Counted from the stretch's first letter, positions 43,977-55,389 are shown. The stretch: DNA of 64,000 nucleotides from Motacilla alba alba (GCF_015832195.1 NC_052020.1:61135888-61199887), one strand, 5' to 3'. A program made the numbers and translations. Notes: generated by a model from the letters alone, not told the origin.

Positions 43977-44258
43977 GATTCCCAGGCTGGGATTGGAAAA
44001 CTCAGACTGGGATTGGATAGCTCAGACTGGGATTGGATTCCGAGGTTGGGATTGGATAGCTCAGACTGGGATTTCATTCCCAGGTTGGGATTGGATAGCT
44101 CAGACTGGGATTTCATTCCCGGGTTGGGATTGGATAGCTCAGGCTGGGATTGGATTCCTGGGTTGGGGTTGGATAGCTCAGACTGGGATTGGATTCCCGG
44201 GTTGGGATTGGATAGCTCAGACTGGGATTGGATTCTGAGGTTGGGATTGGATAGCTCG
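43977..44258 (+). repeat. 39-bp minisatellite, about seven copies
   Basis: The unit is CTCAGACTGGGATTGGATTC, then CCRGGTTGGG and ATTGGATAG. Starts at about 44021, 44060, 44099, 44138, 44177 and 44216 are exactly 39 bp apart. 39 bp is 13 codons, so one frame gives a regular SSDWDWIPRLGLD-like repeat in a 170-codon frame. Nothing suggests it is translated. Confidence 0.96.
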
Positions 44259-45532
44259 GACCCTTTGCTGTCACACATCCTGGAAATGCTGGGATCTGGA
44301 AGAAGCTGCCAGCACCGCGTGTCCAGGGATAGCTCCACAGGGACAATGCCCAGAGGGAGATCTCCCATCCTGGCCCCAGCTGGGGCTGCAGCAGAGCTGT
44401 GTGGGCTGGCACAGGGCTTTTCCCTCAGGATATTGGGATCACAGGGATTTCAGGATATCAGGGATCTCATCCCAGGGCCGTAACCCCTCGGCTATCGCAA
44501 GCAGTGAATCCCTGAGCCAGGGCAGGCTGTGATTCCCAGGGAAGCCTGAGTGTCTTGGTTTGGACAATCCAGGCCACTGAGGAGCCTCCAGCATCCATCC
44601 AGCTGGGAGAGGCTTGGATCCCAACAGTCCCAGCCAGGAGCAGATCCACTGCACAGGCTGGGAAAGGACAAATCCAGGATTTTTCCTGATCCACAGAGTT
44701 CTGTCACATCTGCCCTCAGCTGAGAAGCCACAAGTCGGGTGAGCTGGAAAATCCAGGAGGAGGCTCTTTCCCTATAAACTGTATTTTCCTTCTTGGAACA
44801 ACACCTTTCTCCCACTTTGCTCCATGATTTCACAGTGCTCCAGCTCCCCTGGGAATTTTCCTGTGCTCAGAACCTGCTGTGGCACAAAACGCCATAACTG
44901 AGAATTAATAATGATTTATTCATATTGGGAATGTTTTATTAAGCAGTTGCTGTTTATTTCTTTTTAATTTTTCCTGATTTTTTTTTTAAGTATAAAATAA
45001 TTTTTCCTTCCATTCCCTGTGGAAAAAGCTCTTCCCATGTCAGCCTGTCCCACCTGACAGGAGCTATTAAAGCCTTCAAAACAGCTGAAGGCAGCACTTT
45101 GGTTCCTGTGAAAGCCCTAGATTTCAACTCCGATTCCTACCAGGCTTGTCAGGGCTGGAGACAGGGAGCAGATCCCAGGGGAAAGCTGGAATTGCTTCTC
45201 ACTGGGACGAGTTTGTTGTTTCTGTCCCTTGGGGGTTGAAAATTGCTTTGGAATATTTTTCCTGCAGACAGCAGGGAGGTGCAGGCTGGGTTTTGCCAGC
45301 CCTGGCGTTCCAGGAAAGGAGCTGAGGGAAGGACAGGGAGGAGAGGAAAAGCTCCTGGAGGGACTGTGTTCCCACAGGGAATGTCTCTCCTTGCTTCAGG
45401 ACAGGAGATTCATGAGGAAAGATGAGTTTTCAGGAGGCACCAAAGGAAAAGGAGGGTGGGCAGTGTTTAAATCTGGATTTTCCATTTCTCCACCCACACC
45501 ACAGCATTCCAAGCGTTTTCCAAGCAAGGCTG

Positions 45533-45925
45533 AACACTTCCCACTGTCCCAGGCTGCTCCAGCCCCAGTGTCCAGCCTGGCCTTGGGCACTGCCAGGGAT
45601 CCAGGGGCAGCCCCAGCTGCTCTGGCAATCCCAGCCCAGCCAGGAATTCCCAATTCCCAATCTCCCATCCATCCCTGCCCTCTGGCACTGGGAGCCATTC
45701 CCTGGCTCCTGTCCCTCCAGACCTTGTCCCCAGTCCCTCTGCAGCTCTCCTGGAGCCCCTTCAGGCCCTGCCAGGGGCTCTGAGCTCTGCCTGGAGCCTT
45801 CTCCTCTCCAGGGGAACATTCCCAGCTCTCCCAGCCTAGCTCCAGAGCAGCTCCAGCCCTTGGAGCAGCTCCATGGGTTCCTCTGGATTTGCTCCCACAC
45901 ATCCACATCCTTATCCCGTGTCCTT
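45533..45925 (-). mobile_element. CR1 LINE tail fragment lacking the 3' end
   Basis: On +: CTTCCCACTGTCCCAGGCTG, CTCCAGCCCCAGTGTCCAGC, CTGCCCTCTGGCACTGGGAG, GTCCCCAGTCCCTCTGCAGC, TTCTCCTCTCCAGGGGAACA. The terminal AATGGTTTGGG part is missing. Confidence 0.9.
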
Positions 45926-46490
45926 GGCCATCACCTGCTCACTGTGAGGTGCTCCTGCTCCTCGGGGCTGCTGGGAATAATCCCAGTGTCCTTTTGGGAA
46001 TTGTTAATGCCTGTCCCCATGGAATAAACACCACTTTGATGAACCCCCTGTGACAGACCCCAGCAGCATTTTGGGGTCAGGCGTCCAGTTCTGAGGTGAT
46101 GATTTCTCAGTTGCCACAACCCTTCCGCATCCACAGCCATTTCTCCATGGGCTGGATAAAAAATCAGCAGCCAGGCTGTTCTAAAAAAATGGGATTTAGT
46201 ACCAAATAATCCTTTTTAAAAGAAAGCAGAGCTGGCAGTGGGGAAGTGAGTGACGGTGGGAGGGGAGCACCGGGACGCTGGCAGGGACACGCAGGGAGGG
46301 CACGAGTGTCACAGCAGGCCTGGCAAATCTTCTCTGAGGCTCTCCGGGCTGCTGAGAAATAAACGTGGGAGCTTCCAAAGAGCGCAACCCACGTGTTGCT
46401 GCGGATAAATCGCTTTTCCGTGGATGATCCTGAGCAGGAAATCCACGCCTGGTGCCTGACTGTTGACCCCTCTCCTCTCCTGCTTCCCAG

Positions 46491-46784
46491 TGCCCCCCAA
46501 CCTGACGGTGCCTCAGGAGAAGTCCCCGCTGGTGACGCGGGAAGGGGACACCATCGAGCTGCAGTGCCAGGTGACAGGGAAGCCCAAGCCCATCATCCTG
46601 TGGTCACGGGCGGACAAGGAGGTGGCCATGCCCGACGGGGCCCTGCAGACCGAGAGCTACGACGGGATCCTGCGGATCGTCAACGTTTCCCGGGAAATGA
46701 CCGGGACCTACCGCTGCCAGACCAGCCAGTACAACGGGTTTAATGTCAAACCCAGAGAGGCCTTGGTGCAGCTCATCGTGCAGT
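46491..46784 (+). CDS. MDGA2: MDGA2 exon, Ig domain 5
   Basis: A 294-nt exon, phase 1 at both ends (acceptor CTGCTTCCCAG, donor GTGAGT). With its split codons it reads [19 protein letters not shown]... to ...EALVQLIVQ plus the first base of the next codon. The Ig core is complete: cysteine in IELQCQVT, tryptophan in IILWSRA, cysteine in MTGTYRC. NLT and NVS are potential glycosylation sequons. The next domain (Ig6, PPAVEP-type start in the family) is not found before base 64000, so at least 17.2 kb of intron follows. GC-rich third positions as in Ig3 and Ig4. Confidence 0.97.
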
Positions 46785-47849
46785 GTGAGTAAAACCTGGT
46801 TTCCCTTGATTTTCTCTTTGTTGTGCCGGGAAAAAGCTGATTTATTCCTCACCTAAACAAACAGCAGCAAGAGTCTTATGGCTGTTACATATTTGATGTG
46901 GGGTTGTTTGTCTCTGTAGTTCCCTGAGTCCATGAATTCCATGTAAATGTGGAAGTAAAAATGACATAGGAGTCTCATTTCTAGTAAAAAACCAAAAAAA
47001 AAAGCAAAACAAAACAAAAAAAACCCAACCAAGTGTGAGGCAATCATTATTTTCCCCACAGCTTTGAATTCCTTGACACACGAACAAGCAGATGAGATGG
47101 GAGGACATATTTCTGTAAATGCTGAGCTGATCCTGAGCTCATTTGTTGCTGCTGTGTAAAACAAGGAGGGAAAAAGGAGGGCAAGAGCTGTTCCCTGGGA
47201 GCTGATCCGCATCCAGATCCAGCCTGCTCCGCTCTGCCAGCCAGCCTCGGGAATGGGGAGGGAAAAGGGGGGGAATCAGTTATTTTTTATTTTGGAAATG
47301 TGCAGCATTTGTTGTCAGAACACGGAAAGCCTGGTTTGAGGTGGCTTCTGGGGAATAACGGGGGGGATAAGGAGCCATTCTTTGTGCTGAGTGACTTCCC
47401 TGCCTCTGCTGCTCTGTCAGGACCTAATTTGGGTGTTTTACGAAGTGCAGCCCTCATTTATTCCACTTTCAGATGCCTCAGTCTTCTGTCACTTGGCTTT
47501 TTAGCAGCGCTCTGTGCTCAGCACAAGTGACCTCTTTCGGGGCCTCCAGGGAAGGGCTGCTCCTCACGCGTCCCCAGTGCTGATAAGCAGCTGATTTGTT
47601 TTTCCTGGCTCTGCTTTGTAACAGATTAGGGATGCATTGATTACATGGCTGGGATCTGCAGGACTTCCACTCCAGCTTTTTCCCGCTGCTCCAGCTTTAA
47701 ATCCCAAAGTCGAGGCTGAAGGGAGGATGGAGTCTTCTCCCACGTGGGGGTTTCTCTGAGTTGTGGGGTCGGCCGTGTTAGGAGCGGGTTCATCCTGCTG
47801 GAACTTGGGAATGAGGGATCTGCGCCTCCTGTCCTTGGCTCAGTCATTT

Positions 47850-48203
47850 TTTCCTGGAGCAAAGGAGGCTCAGGGGGCCCTTGTGGCTCTGCACAGCTCC
47901 TGCCAGGAGGGCACAGCCGGGGGGTCGGGCTCTGCTCCAGGGAACAGGGACAGGAGCAGAGGGAACGGCCTCAGGCTGGGCCAGGGCAGCTCAGGGTGGG
48001 CCCAGCAGGAATTTCCCCATGGAAAGGGGGCTCAGGCCTTGGCGCTGCCCAGGGAGGGTTGGAGTGCCCATCCCTGCAGGGATTCAAAGCCCTGTGGATG
48101 TGGCACTCGGGGACACGGTCAGAGTGGCCTTGGCAGGGCTGGGGAAGGGCTGGGCTCGATCTCAGAGGGCTTTTCCAGCCTAAAGGGTTCCATGATTCCA
48201 TGG
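47850..48203 (+). mobile_element. CR1 LINE 3'-end fragment, GAGGCTCAGGGG subtype
   Basis: CCTGGAGCAAAGGAGGCTCA, GGCTCTGCACAGCTCCTGCC, GGAATTTCCCCATGGAAAGG, CAGGGATTCAAAGCCCTGTG, GATGTGGCACTCGGGGACAC, CTTTTCCAGCCTAAAGGGTT, CCATGATTCCATGG. Confidence 0.92.
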
Positions 48204-48284
48204 CAGGGTACCTGCCTGCTGTGCCCAAGGACCCAGGGGAGAAATGCCCAAGCACAGCATTGCTTGGATTCACTGAACCCACGG

Positions 48285-48487
48285 CAGCAGGAATTCCCCC
48301 ATGGAAAGGGGGCTCAGGCCTTGGCACTGCCCAGGGAGGGTTGGAGTTCCCATCCCTGGAGGTGCCCAAGGAATTCCTGGAGGTGGCACTCAGAGCTCTG
48401 GGCTGGGGACAAGGTGGGCACTGGGCACAGCTGGGACTCTGATCTTGGAGCTCATTCCCAACCTCAGTGATCCTGGAATTCTCTGAA
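48285..48487 (+). mobile_element. CR1 LINE 3'-end fragment
   Basis: GGAATTCCCCCATGGAAAGG, GGGCTCAGGCCTTGGCACTG, GGTGGCACTCAGAGCTCTGG, CCCAACCTCAGTGATCCTGG. The body is nearly identical to the CR1 just upstream, suggesting two close insertions or a local copy. Confidence 0.9.
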
Positions 48488-49282
48488 TCTGGGAATGAGA
48501 ACCACCACAGAAACAGTGGAGTGTTGATCCTTCTAAATAAGGAGGGGGGAAGTAGCTTCTGTCCCCCTTTTCTGGCATGAATTTGCTGTGAAAGGTAGAA
48601 AATATTTTGTGGGTGAGGAATTCCAGCAGCTTCCCACTTCCTCAGGACCTGAGGCAGTTCCTGGTGCATCCCATGGGATGGCTCTGCTGACTCTCAGATT
48701 CTGGGGACGCATTGCTGGGGTCGCTGTTATTCCCCCACTTTTTCCTGCTGCCAAACCCCTTCTTTTGATGCATTTTTGTTCTGCTTGAGATGCAGAATTT
48801 TCCTAATTCTGAGAGAAGAGGCACAACCTGAAAATGCTTCCAAGAAGTAGGAGTGCAACAGGTATTTCCAGGCGCTTTTCCTTTCATCTCTCCGTGTTTA
48901 GAATTCCACTGCCTTTGTTCGCATCCTGGCAAGTGACAAATTGGAGATGAATGGAGAAAAATTATGGAAAGCTTTGATTATTTTTCCTGTGGGAGGAAAG
49001 TTTTTGTTCCCAACGACTTGAGCAGCGTTTCTGTACCAACGGTGGCATTTAACCAATTGTCATAAAAACCAGTTCTTTTCAGAATTTGGGAATATTTATC
49101 CTAGATGCTTCCAGCAGTGATGAGCAGGGAAAGATTTTTAATGGAACGCTTTTATTTAGAGAATAACTCATGGATTTCACTGTGGATGTGCTGAGGGAGA
49201 ATATTCCCATTCTTGGGGAAGGTTCTCCTTGTGACAGAAGGATTTTGTCTCACTAAAAGTGGTTAATTAATCTGTTTTCAAG

Positions 49283-49440
49283 GAATTATGGAATATCCTG
49301 AGTGGGAAGAGACCCACAAGGATCACAAATCCAACCCCTGGCCCTGCATGAACACCCCAACAATCTCATCCTCTGCAGCCTTGGGAATGTGCTCATTCCC
49401 TGGGAATCTGTTCCACAGGACAAATCCCTCTGTGGAATTA
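49283..49440 (-). mobile_element. CR1 LINE 3'-end fragment, CACTCAGG-ending subtype
   Basis: On +: GGAATTATGGAATATCCTGA, GTGGGAAGAGACCCACAAGG, CAACCCCTGGCCCTGCATGA, ACACCCCAACAATCTCATCC. Confidence 0.85.
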
Positions 49441-49747
49441 CTGCTCCAGGTCACATCTGTTGGGTCAAGCTAAAGAGAAATGAAAAGTAAATTCAAATAT
49501 AAAGGATTTTTTAAAATATAATTTGACCTCCTCATCCAATGAGGTTTTTATTTTCCTCACCTCTCTTCTCTGCTGCCATCCCTTTATCCCATCTCAGTGA
49601 TGTCAGGATCCCAGCCTGGGAGTTCTCTAGGAAAATTGAGGATTTTTGGTCTTGGTCACAGTTTGTCCTTGAGCTGTGGTTTAGGGGTTTTCTTGTGTGT
49701 GTGTTTACTGTAAATCCTAAAGCTTCTCTAGAAAACTGAAAATCCTG

Positions 49748-49848
49748 GAGTCACAGAATGGTTTGGGTTGGAAGGGAATTTCAAACCCATCCCATTCCAA
49801 CCCCTCCATGGGCAGGGACCCCTCCCACTGTCCCAGGCTGCTCTGAGA
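49748..49848 (-). mobile_element. CR1 LINE terminal fragment (arm 1 of inverted pair)
   Basis: On +: GAGTCACAGAATGGTTTGGG, TTGGAAGGGAATTTCAAACC, CCTCCCACTGTCCCAGGCTG. It faces the + copy at 49860. Confidence 0.9.
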
Positions 49849-49859
49849 TGAGGCTTCCC

Positions 49860-50074
49860 ATCATGGGCTGGATGGGAGATTGGGAATTGGGAATTCCTGG
49901 CTGGGCTGGGATTGCCAGAGCAGCTGGGGCTGCCCCTGGATCCCTGGCAGTGCCCAAGGCCAGGCTGGACACTGGGACACCCTGGGACAGTGGGAGGGGT
50001 CCCTGCCATGGCAGGGCTGGCACTGGGTGGATTTTAAGGTCCCTTCCCACCCAAACCACTCTGGAATTCTATTT
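49860..50074 (+). mobile_element. CR1 LINE 3'-end fragment (arm 2 of inverted pair)
   Basis: GATTGGGAATTGGGAATTCC, CTGCCCCTGGATCCCTGGCA, ACACTGGGACACCCTGGGAC, GGGTCCCTGCCATGGCAGGG, GATTTTAAGGTCCCTTCCCA, CCAAACCACTCTGGAATTCT. Confidence 0.92.
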
Positions 50075-52435
50075 TATGATCTTCCAGCCACAATTGTGGA
50101 TAAATTAATTTTTAAGGAATAAATAAAACCCTGCTGGTGGCAGACAGGGCCCAATCCAGGGACAATTTGCCATCTCCACTTTTCCAGCTGCAGGAGAGGG
50201 TGGGGACATAAAAGTGCCACCAGGTGCCACCTTAGGCAGCATTTCCATCGTGTCCCTTCCCAAGTGATTGGAGCAGTGAGGACAGGATGGTTTTCCCCAG
50301 TTCCCTTTTCCTTCTGCTCTCCATAAAATCCTGTTTACAGCACAAACCCCTTCCCAAACTCATCCATCTCCAAACCCTTGGAAAGCCTCTTAAAACATCC
50401 AAGATACTTCATGGAATCCTGGCTGGCAGAGCTTTGGTGGCCGCATTGGGATGCTCCAGAACTTCCTGTTCTGTTGGAGCTCGGCTTTATTTGTGTCGTT
50501 CTTCCTTGGTGATAAATTCCGAATAACTCTGGAAAAGAGGGGCTCATCCTGCAGGGATTGGATTGGGAATGGAACAGAGCTAATTAAGGAGAAAGATGAG
50601 GCTGAGGGATGATCTCGGGCACTGAGGGGAGCAGCAGAAATGCATTATTCCCATTTTCCATCAGCTGGAGAATCCAGTCCTGAGTCCTCTTTCATTGGTT
50701 TTCGATTTCTTTGCAGCTGGGAATGGGAAAAGGAATTTTTCTGCCTTGAAAAGGCAATTTGGCAGCTCGGGAATGTGATGGGTCTACTCTGGGTATATCT
50801 GCCTGATGAAATATTTATATGCAAATATTGTATTAATAATGAAATTAAAATTGTTGAGAGAGAAGGAAGCACTTCCCATCCCAAGTGGGACTGGGATTAA
50901 TGAGCTAAAAACTCTTGGAATTTTAGGAAAGTCATTAGGAGAAGGTGTTTGAACAGGTAGGGTGGCCAGTCCCTGTGGCAATTTACCAACTTCATGGAAT
51001 TGTCATGTGAATGCAGATCAGGAGTGAGGTAAAAGTCCCAAAGAGTGAAATCTTCCAGATTATAAAATTTTAATTATGAAACCTCATTAAAAAGGGATAA
51101 CCAAGGAATCTGAGAAATCAAGTGGGGCAAATATCTGGATTTTTAAACAAATCTCTCATAAATCTGTGCTTAGGCAGGCCAGAATGATGAAGGAAAGCAG
51201 AATTTGCATTTAATATTAATATTATTTACATCTTTATTTTTCTCCTTGTGATTGAAGATTTGAGTGGGAAAAGCTGATTAATATTCAGGACAAATATTAC
51301 ATAACCCAGTCCATTCCCAGGCTGGTGCATTTATCACTTTCTGAATGAATTCTTTCTCTGGAGATAAAAGTTGGGTTTAATTTGGGCTGCTTGTGGTGGG
51401 AGAAAGAGCAGCCTAAAAACAAGATTAGAACAGGCTCAATTTTTTTCATTCTGAGCCATTTTTTCCCTTCTCTTCCAATGACGTAATGACCTTAACAGCT
51501 TGAAAATATCAAAATAATGGTGCTCCCATTGCTTTATAATTTTGATTTGCTTTCCAAAGTGTTTTTTTTCCACCCCGGTGGTTGTATCCAAAGAATTCTA
51601 CATTCCTGCCCAAAGGGATTTTCCCAGGATATGGCAGAGGTTGATGCTGCTAAGCTGAGCTTAAAGCTTGGACCTTCCTGTGGAGATATTTATTGCTACA
51701 TTTATTTTATGTATAAACACAGAGAGATTGAGGCACTCCAGATGGATAATTCCCATGCTGTGGTTTTTAACCTATGGATCATTCCCTGCTCCTGAATTCC
51801 TAGTCCAGAAACTTCCCAGAAAACTGTAAACCAGCAAAATCTATTCCCTAAAAAAAATCTGTTCTCTAAGATGTTCATCTGATCGAGGCTGATTTCAGAA
51901 CGACCCAGAGGCAAGGATGGCTTTGGGTGTAATTTATCCACATGGAGCAAGGCGAGGAAAAAAATAGGGAAATCACGGATGGCTGGACCAGGAAAGAGAA
52001 ATCCCAGGAGCTTTTTGACATTTAGCAAGGTCGAGGGCAGCGTGAGTTTGGTGACCCAGGGAGGTGAGGAATATGCAAACCCTGGCACCATGGAAAATGT
52101 AGGTGAGAACCAGATAATTTGAATTTTTTCATATTTTTTACTAAAATTATGATCACAGACAGGCCTTCCTGTCAGAAATTCCAAAAAAAACCCCCAAAAA
52201 ACTAGAACACTCCAGATCCTGAATAAACAGAGATGTTATTGAGGGAGGCAAAATGGAATTATTTATGTTGGGGTTGTTTTGGGAATTGGTCTTGGAGAGG
52301 ATAATCCTGCACTGTCTGAGGGCAGGAGCAAAGAGCCTTCCAAACAAAAATTGTTTTGGAAGAAGAAAAAAATGAGTGGGAAGAGCTGTAAACATTCCAC
52401 ATCCATATTTAAAATAGGAAGGATCAGAGCTTTGG

Positions 52436-52502
52436 TTGCTCCAAACCCCATCCAACCTTGAACACTTCCAGGGATGGAGCAGCCACAGCTTCTTCTTCTA
52501 TT
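52436..52502 (-). mobile_element. CR1 LINE tail fragment
   Basis: On +: GTTGCTCCAAACCCCATCCA, ACCTTGAACACTTCCAGGGA, TGGAGCAGCCACAGCTTCTT. Confidence 0.85.
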
Positions 52503-53459
52503 CCCAATTAATAACAGGTTAAGAGGTTGGATTGGAAGGGAAAATGGGAATTACAGACCCAAAGGGCTGAGGAAAAACCCATGAGATTATTCTCTAAACC
52601 CTGTGGAATTCAGGGATATCCATCCCCACGGTTATGGGAAGGAGGAGAGCAGCAGGATGAGAGGGAATGTTGTGGTTGGAATATAAAGGAGTCCCAAAAA
52701 TCAGGGACAACTCAACACCAGCCAGGGAAAGGTAAATTGGAATAATGAACTTGTCTGTGGAGTTAATTTTTAACAGCAGAAGATGCTGAGTAAATATAAT
52801 TCCTTTGTTGTCCTGTAATACTTAGGAGATTAATTCCCATAATTACGCAAAATATGGATTTTGACAGAACTCTGGTTGCAAAGTGCAGCATTAAAAATTA
52901 AGATTATTTGGATTGACACAGGACACAAATAACGCTGTCCATGGATGCTGCTGGAATTCATCCCAGCTGATTTTTTAGCTCCATAAATCCCTCTCCTCCT
53001 GTCTCGCTTTCCAATATTCAACTTTGTACCTGTAATTGCCTCATAAAGCAGAGTTTGGAAGGCAGTCCACAGATTTAAAGACAAGCCGCTGCTTTCCCCG
53101 CGCTCCCTCCCAAATCCTTTGGATTTTATTCCCAGTTCTAGCGTTTTTATTCAGGCCTGTCTGCTGCTGTTAATAGGGAGGTTTGTAAATTGTTTTGCCT
53201 GTGGAGCTGGGAACAGTGTCAGCAGGAAGATTCCTTCCAGCAGGAATGAAATTAGAGCTCTTTGTGTCCCACAAAATCAGGTTTTCCAGCGGAGATGGGC
53301 CAGAGGATGTTGGATTCACTATTGGAGGCGCTGGATGCAAGGAATGCTGGGAGGGTCTGTGGGAATGATGATTTTTTGGAGAGATTTCCTTTGGGTTCCA
53401 CCAGGCTTTGAGGAACCACATCAGGAGTGAAATCACTGAAGGCAAAAGGAGTCTTGAGT

Positions 53460-53970
53460 GGAATCCGTGAGGTTGGAAAATCCCTTTGGGATCATCAAAT
53501 CCAACTGCTCCCAGCACTTCCAAGGCCACCACTGTGCCTGTCCCCAGGTGCCACAGGGCTTGGAAATCCCTCCAACTCTCCCTGGGCAGTGCCAAGGCCT
53601 GAGCCCCCTTTCCATGGGGAAATTCCTGCTGGGCCCACCCTGAGCTGCCCTGGCCCGGCCTGAGGCCGTTCCCTCTGCTCCTGTCCCTGTTCCCTGGAGC
53701 AGAGCCTGACCCCCCGGCTGTGCCCTCCTGGCAGGAGCTGTGCAGAGCCACAAGGGCCCCCTGAGCCTCCTTTGCTCCAGGCTGAGCCCCTTCCCAGCTC
53801 CCTCAGGAATTCTCCAACCCCTCCCCAGCTCCCTCAGGAATTCTCCAGACCCTCCCCAGCTCCCTCAGGAATTCTCCAGCCCCTCCCCAGCTCTGTTCCC
53901 CTCCCTGGACACACTCTCCAGCCCCTCCAGGTCTCCCCACAATTTCCCCCAGGACAGGAGGTGCTCCAGC
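53460..53970 (-). mobile_element. CR1 LINE 3' part with internal 31-bp array
   Basis: On +: GAATCCGTGAGGTTGGAAAA, GTGCCACAGGGCTTGGAAAT, CCCTTTCCATGGGGAAATTC, TGTTCCCTGGAGCAGAGCCT, GGCAGGAGCTGTGCAGAGCC, GAGCCTCCTTTGCTCCAGGC, then the 31-bp array, then TGGACACACTCTCCAGCCCC. It is the GAGGCTCAGGGG subtype in reverse. Confidence 0.92.
53790..53892 (-). repeat. 31-bp tandem array inside a CR1
   Basis: On + the unit is CCAGCTCCCTCAGGAATTCT plus CCAGACCCTCC. Starts AGCTCCC at 53796, 53827 and 53858, and a partial AGCTCTG at 53889. The same segment is present once in the CR1 at 11505 and twice in the CR1 at 27560. Confidence 0.92.
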
Positions 53971-54428
53971 ACAAGGGAACGGAGCAGATGAAGGTTCTGA
54001 TTTTGTGTCCTTAGCTTGGTAGGACATGGATCTCCCCCTGGGTGTTGTCCAGCTCCTCCACCTGCCTGGGGGAGCTTCCATGGATCATCATTCCCTTGGA
54101 AATCACTCCAGTCATTATCCATCATCCATGGAATTGCTGGTGTCACCACAACTCCTCTCTGTGGAGACCCCACTCATCTCCCAGGCAGGGTCTCCGTGGC
54201 TCCATGAGCAGCTTCCCTGCTGGAAATTCCTGGTAGGAAATTCCTTGTAACAGTATTTCTCACACTTTCCTTGCATTCAGAAGCTCTGCACCGAATAAAG
54301 GGAACTTTCACACCTTCCACTTGTTATTGGTTTGGCACACCAAAGCAGGGACATTCCAATTCTTTTTAGAGGAATTGTTATCTCCAGGTAGTTCTGAGCC
54401 TTGATAATAAATTCAAACCATTTAAAAC

Positions 54429-54504
54429 TGATGCAGAGTCCTCACAATTGATCCATAGTCCTCACAATTGATCCATATCCCTCACAGCTGATACAAATCC
54501 CTCA
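54429..54504 (+). repeat. 20-bp minisatellite, nearly four copies
   Basis: TGATSCAKAGTCCTCACAAT-type units at 54429, 54449, 54469 and 54489; the last two have TATCCCTCACAGC and AAATCCCTCA. Confidence 0.92.
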
Positions 54505-55051
54505 TTTTTCCGGGCTCCATTGCAGTTCCAGTGCCCATTAATAGATATTTTTATCATAAGCCACTTTTCTCCCTGCTTTCATTGACTGTTTCCCTCCAGA
54601 CGGGGCAGTTTATTTGGATTTATTCGATCATTCCGATGGATTATTGGCACATTTTATTCTCTATCAAGGAACAGACTGATCCTACCCTCATTTTCTAATC
54701 TGTGGCAGGGCTGGCTTGCAGAGAGGGACAGAGACGCAAAGAAATGGATGGGAATTCCCATTCCATAGGATGACAGGACTTGGGACTGATTTTCCCAACA
54801 AAGGATGGTGATTTTTCCTTTTGGGAAGGTCCTGGCCGGCAGTGGAGAGGCTGCAGATTCACACTCTGCTGCAATTTGTTTTTATCAGGATAATGATGAT
54901 TTGTCTGGGCAATGTAAAATCATTCCAAGGAGTTTCACGGAGCCTGGTAATTTCTGGAATGATCCATTGGATGTTGGGTTTGGTACCCTCAAGACATTGG
55001 GGAGCCACGAAGGAGAAACAGCAACATCTCCACATCACCTCTACTGAAATA

Positions 55052-55225
55052 ATCTTGGAATCTTGGAATATCCTGAGCTGGAAGGGATCCCAAGGATCCT
55101 CCAGTCCAGCTCCTGGCACTGCCCAGACACCCCAACAATCCCACCCTGTCCCTCAGAGCGTTGTCCAAACGCTCCTGGAGCTCTGGCAGCCTCGGGGATG
55201 CGCCCATTCCCTGAGGATTCTGTTC
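55052..55225 (-). mobile_element. CR1 LINE 3'-end fragment, CACTCAGG-ending subtype
   Basis: On +: TCTTGGAATCTTGGAATATC, GAGCTGGAAGGGATCCCAAG, ACACCCCAACAATCCCACCC, CTGGAGCTCTGGCAGCCTCG. The terminal octamer is doubled. Confidence 0.88.
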
Positions 55226-55294
55226 CTGCTGGGTTTTGTTATCCTTTGAGAGCTGAAATCTGTGACTTGGAACCTGGCAGACCAAATGTGAGCC

Positions 55295-55350
55295 CATGGA
55301 ATGGCTGAGGTTGGAAAGGTCATCGAGCCCAGCAGGATATCCAGCACAGC
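55295..55350 (-). mobile_element. CR1 LINE terminal fragment
   Basis: On +: ATGGAATGGCTGAGGTTGGA, AAGGTCATCGAGCCCAGC. Confidence 0.75.
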
Positions 55351-55389
55351 CAAGGCTCCCACACCTCTGTTGGAATTGGAAAAATCATA

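Larger units (their letters stand above)
35682..46490 (+). other. MDGA2: intron between Ig4 and Ig5 exons (phase 1)
   Basis: A 10,809-bp intron with donor GTGAGG and acceptor CTCCTGCTTCCCAG. It holds CR1 copies and three tandem arrays (41092-41475, 42529-43566, 43977-44258). Unique-looking stretches over 300 bp: about 36549-38102, 38223-39204, 39441-40466, 40521-41091, 41476-41964, 43567-43976, 44259-45532 and 45926-46490. Confidence 0.9.

Noticed and set aside
44021..44258. tRNA-like A-box (TAGCTCAG) in the 39-bp units
   Set aside because: The word resembles a tRNA 5' segment, but no B-box, anticodon arm or cloverleaf follows.
43971..44483. 170-codon frame with a regular 13-residue repeat
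   Set aside because: The period follows from the 39-bp array. No signal peptide, domain or splice evidence was seen.
2471..46784. Assignment to MDGA1 rather than MDGA2
   Set aside because: Ig2, Ig3 and Ig4 wording (QDYANYSC, VDDPIVVNPGEAITLVC, ALKKGRFWITPDPYHKDDN) fits MDGA2 and not MDGA1 as remembered. A BLASTP search of the joined exons would settle it.
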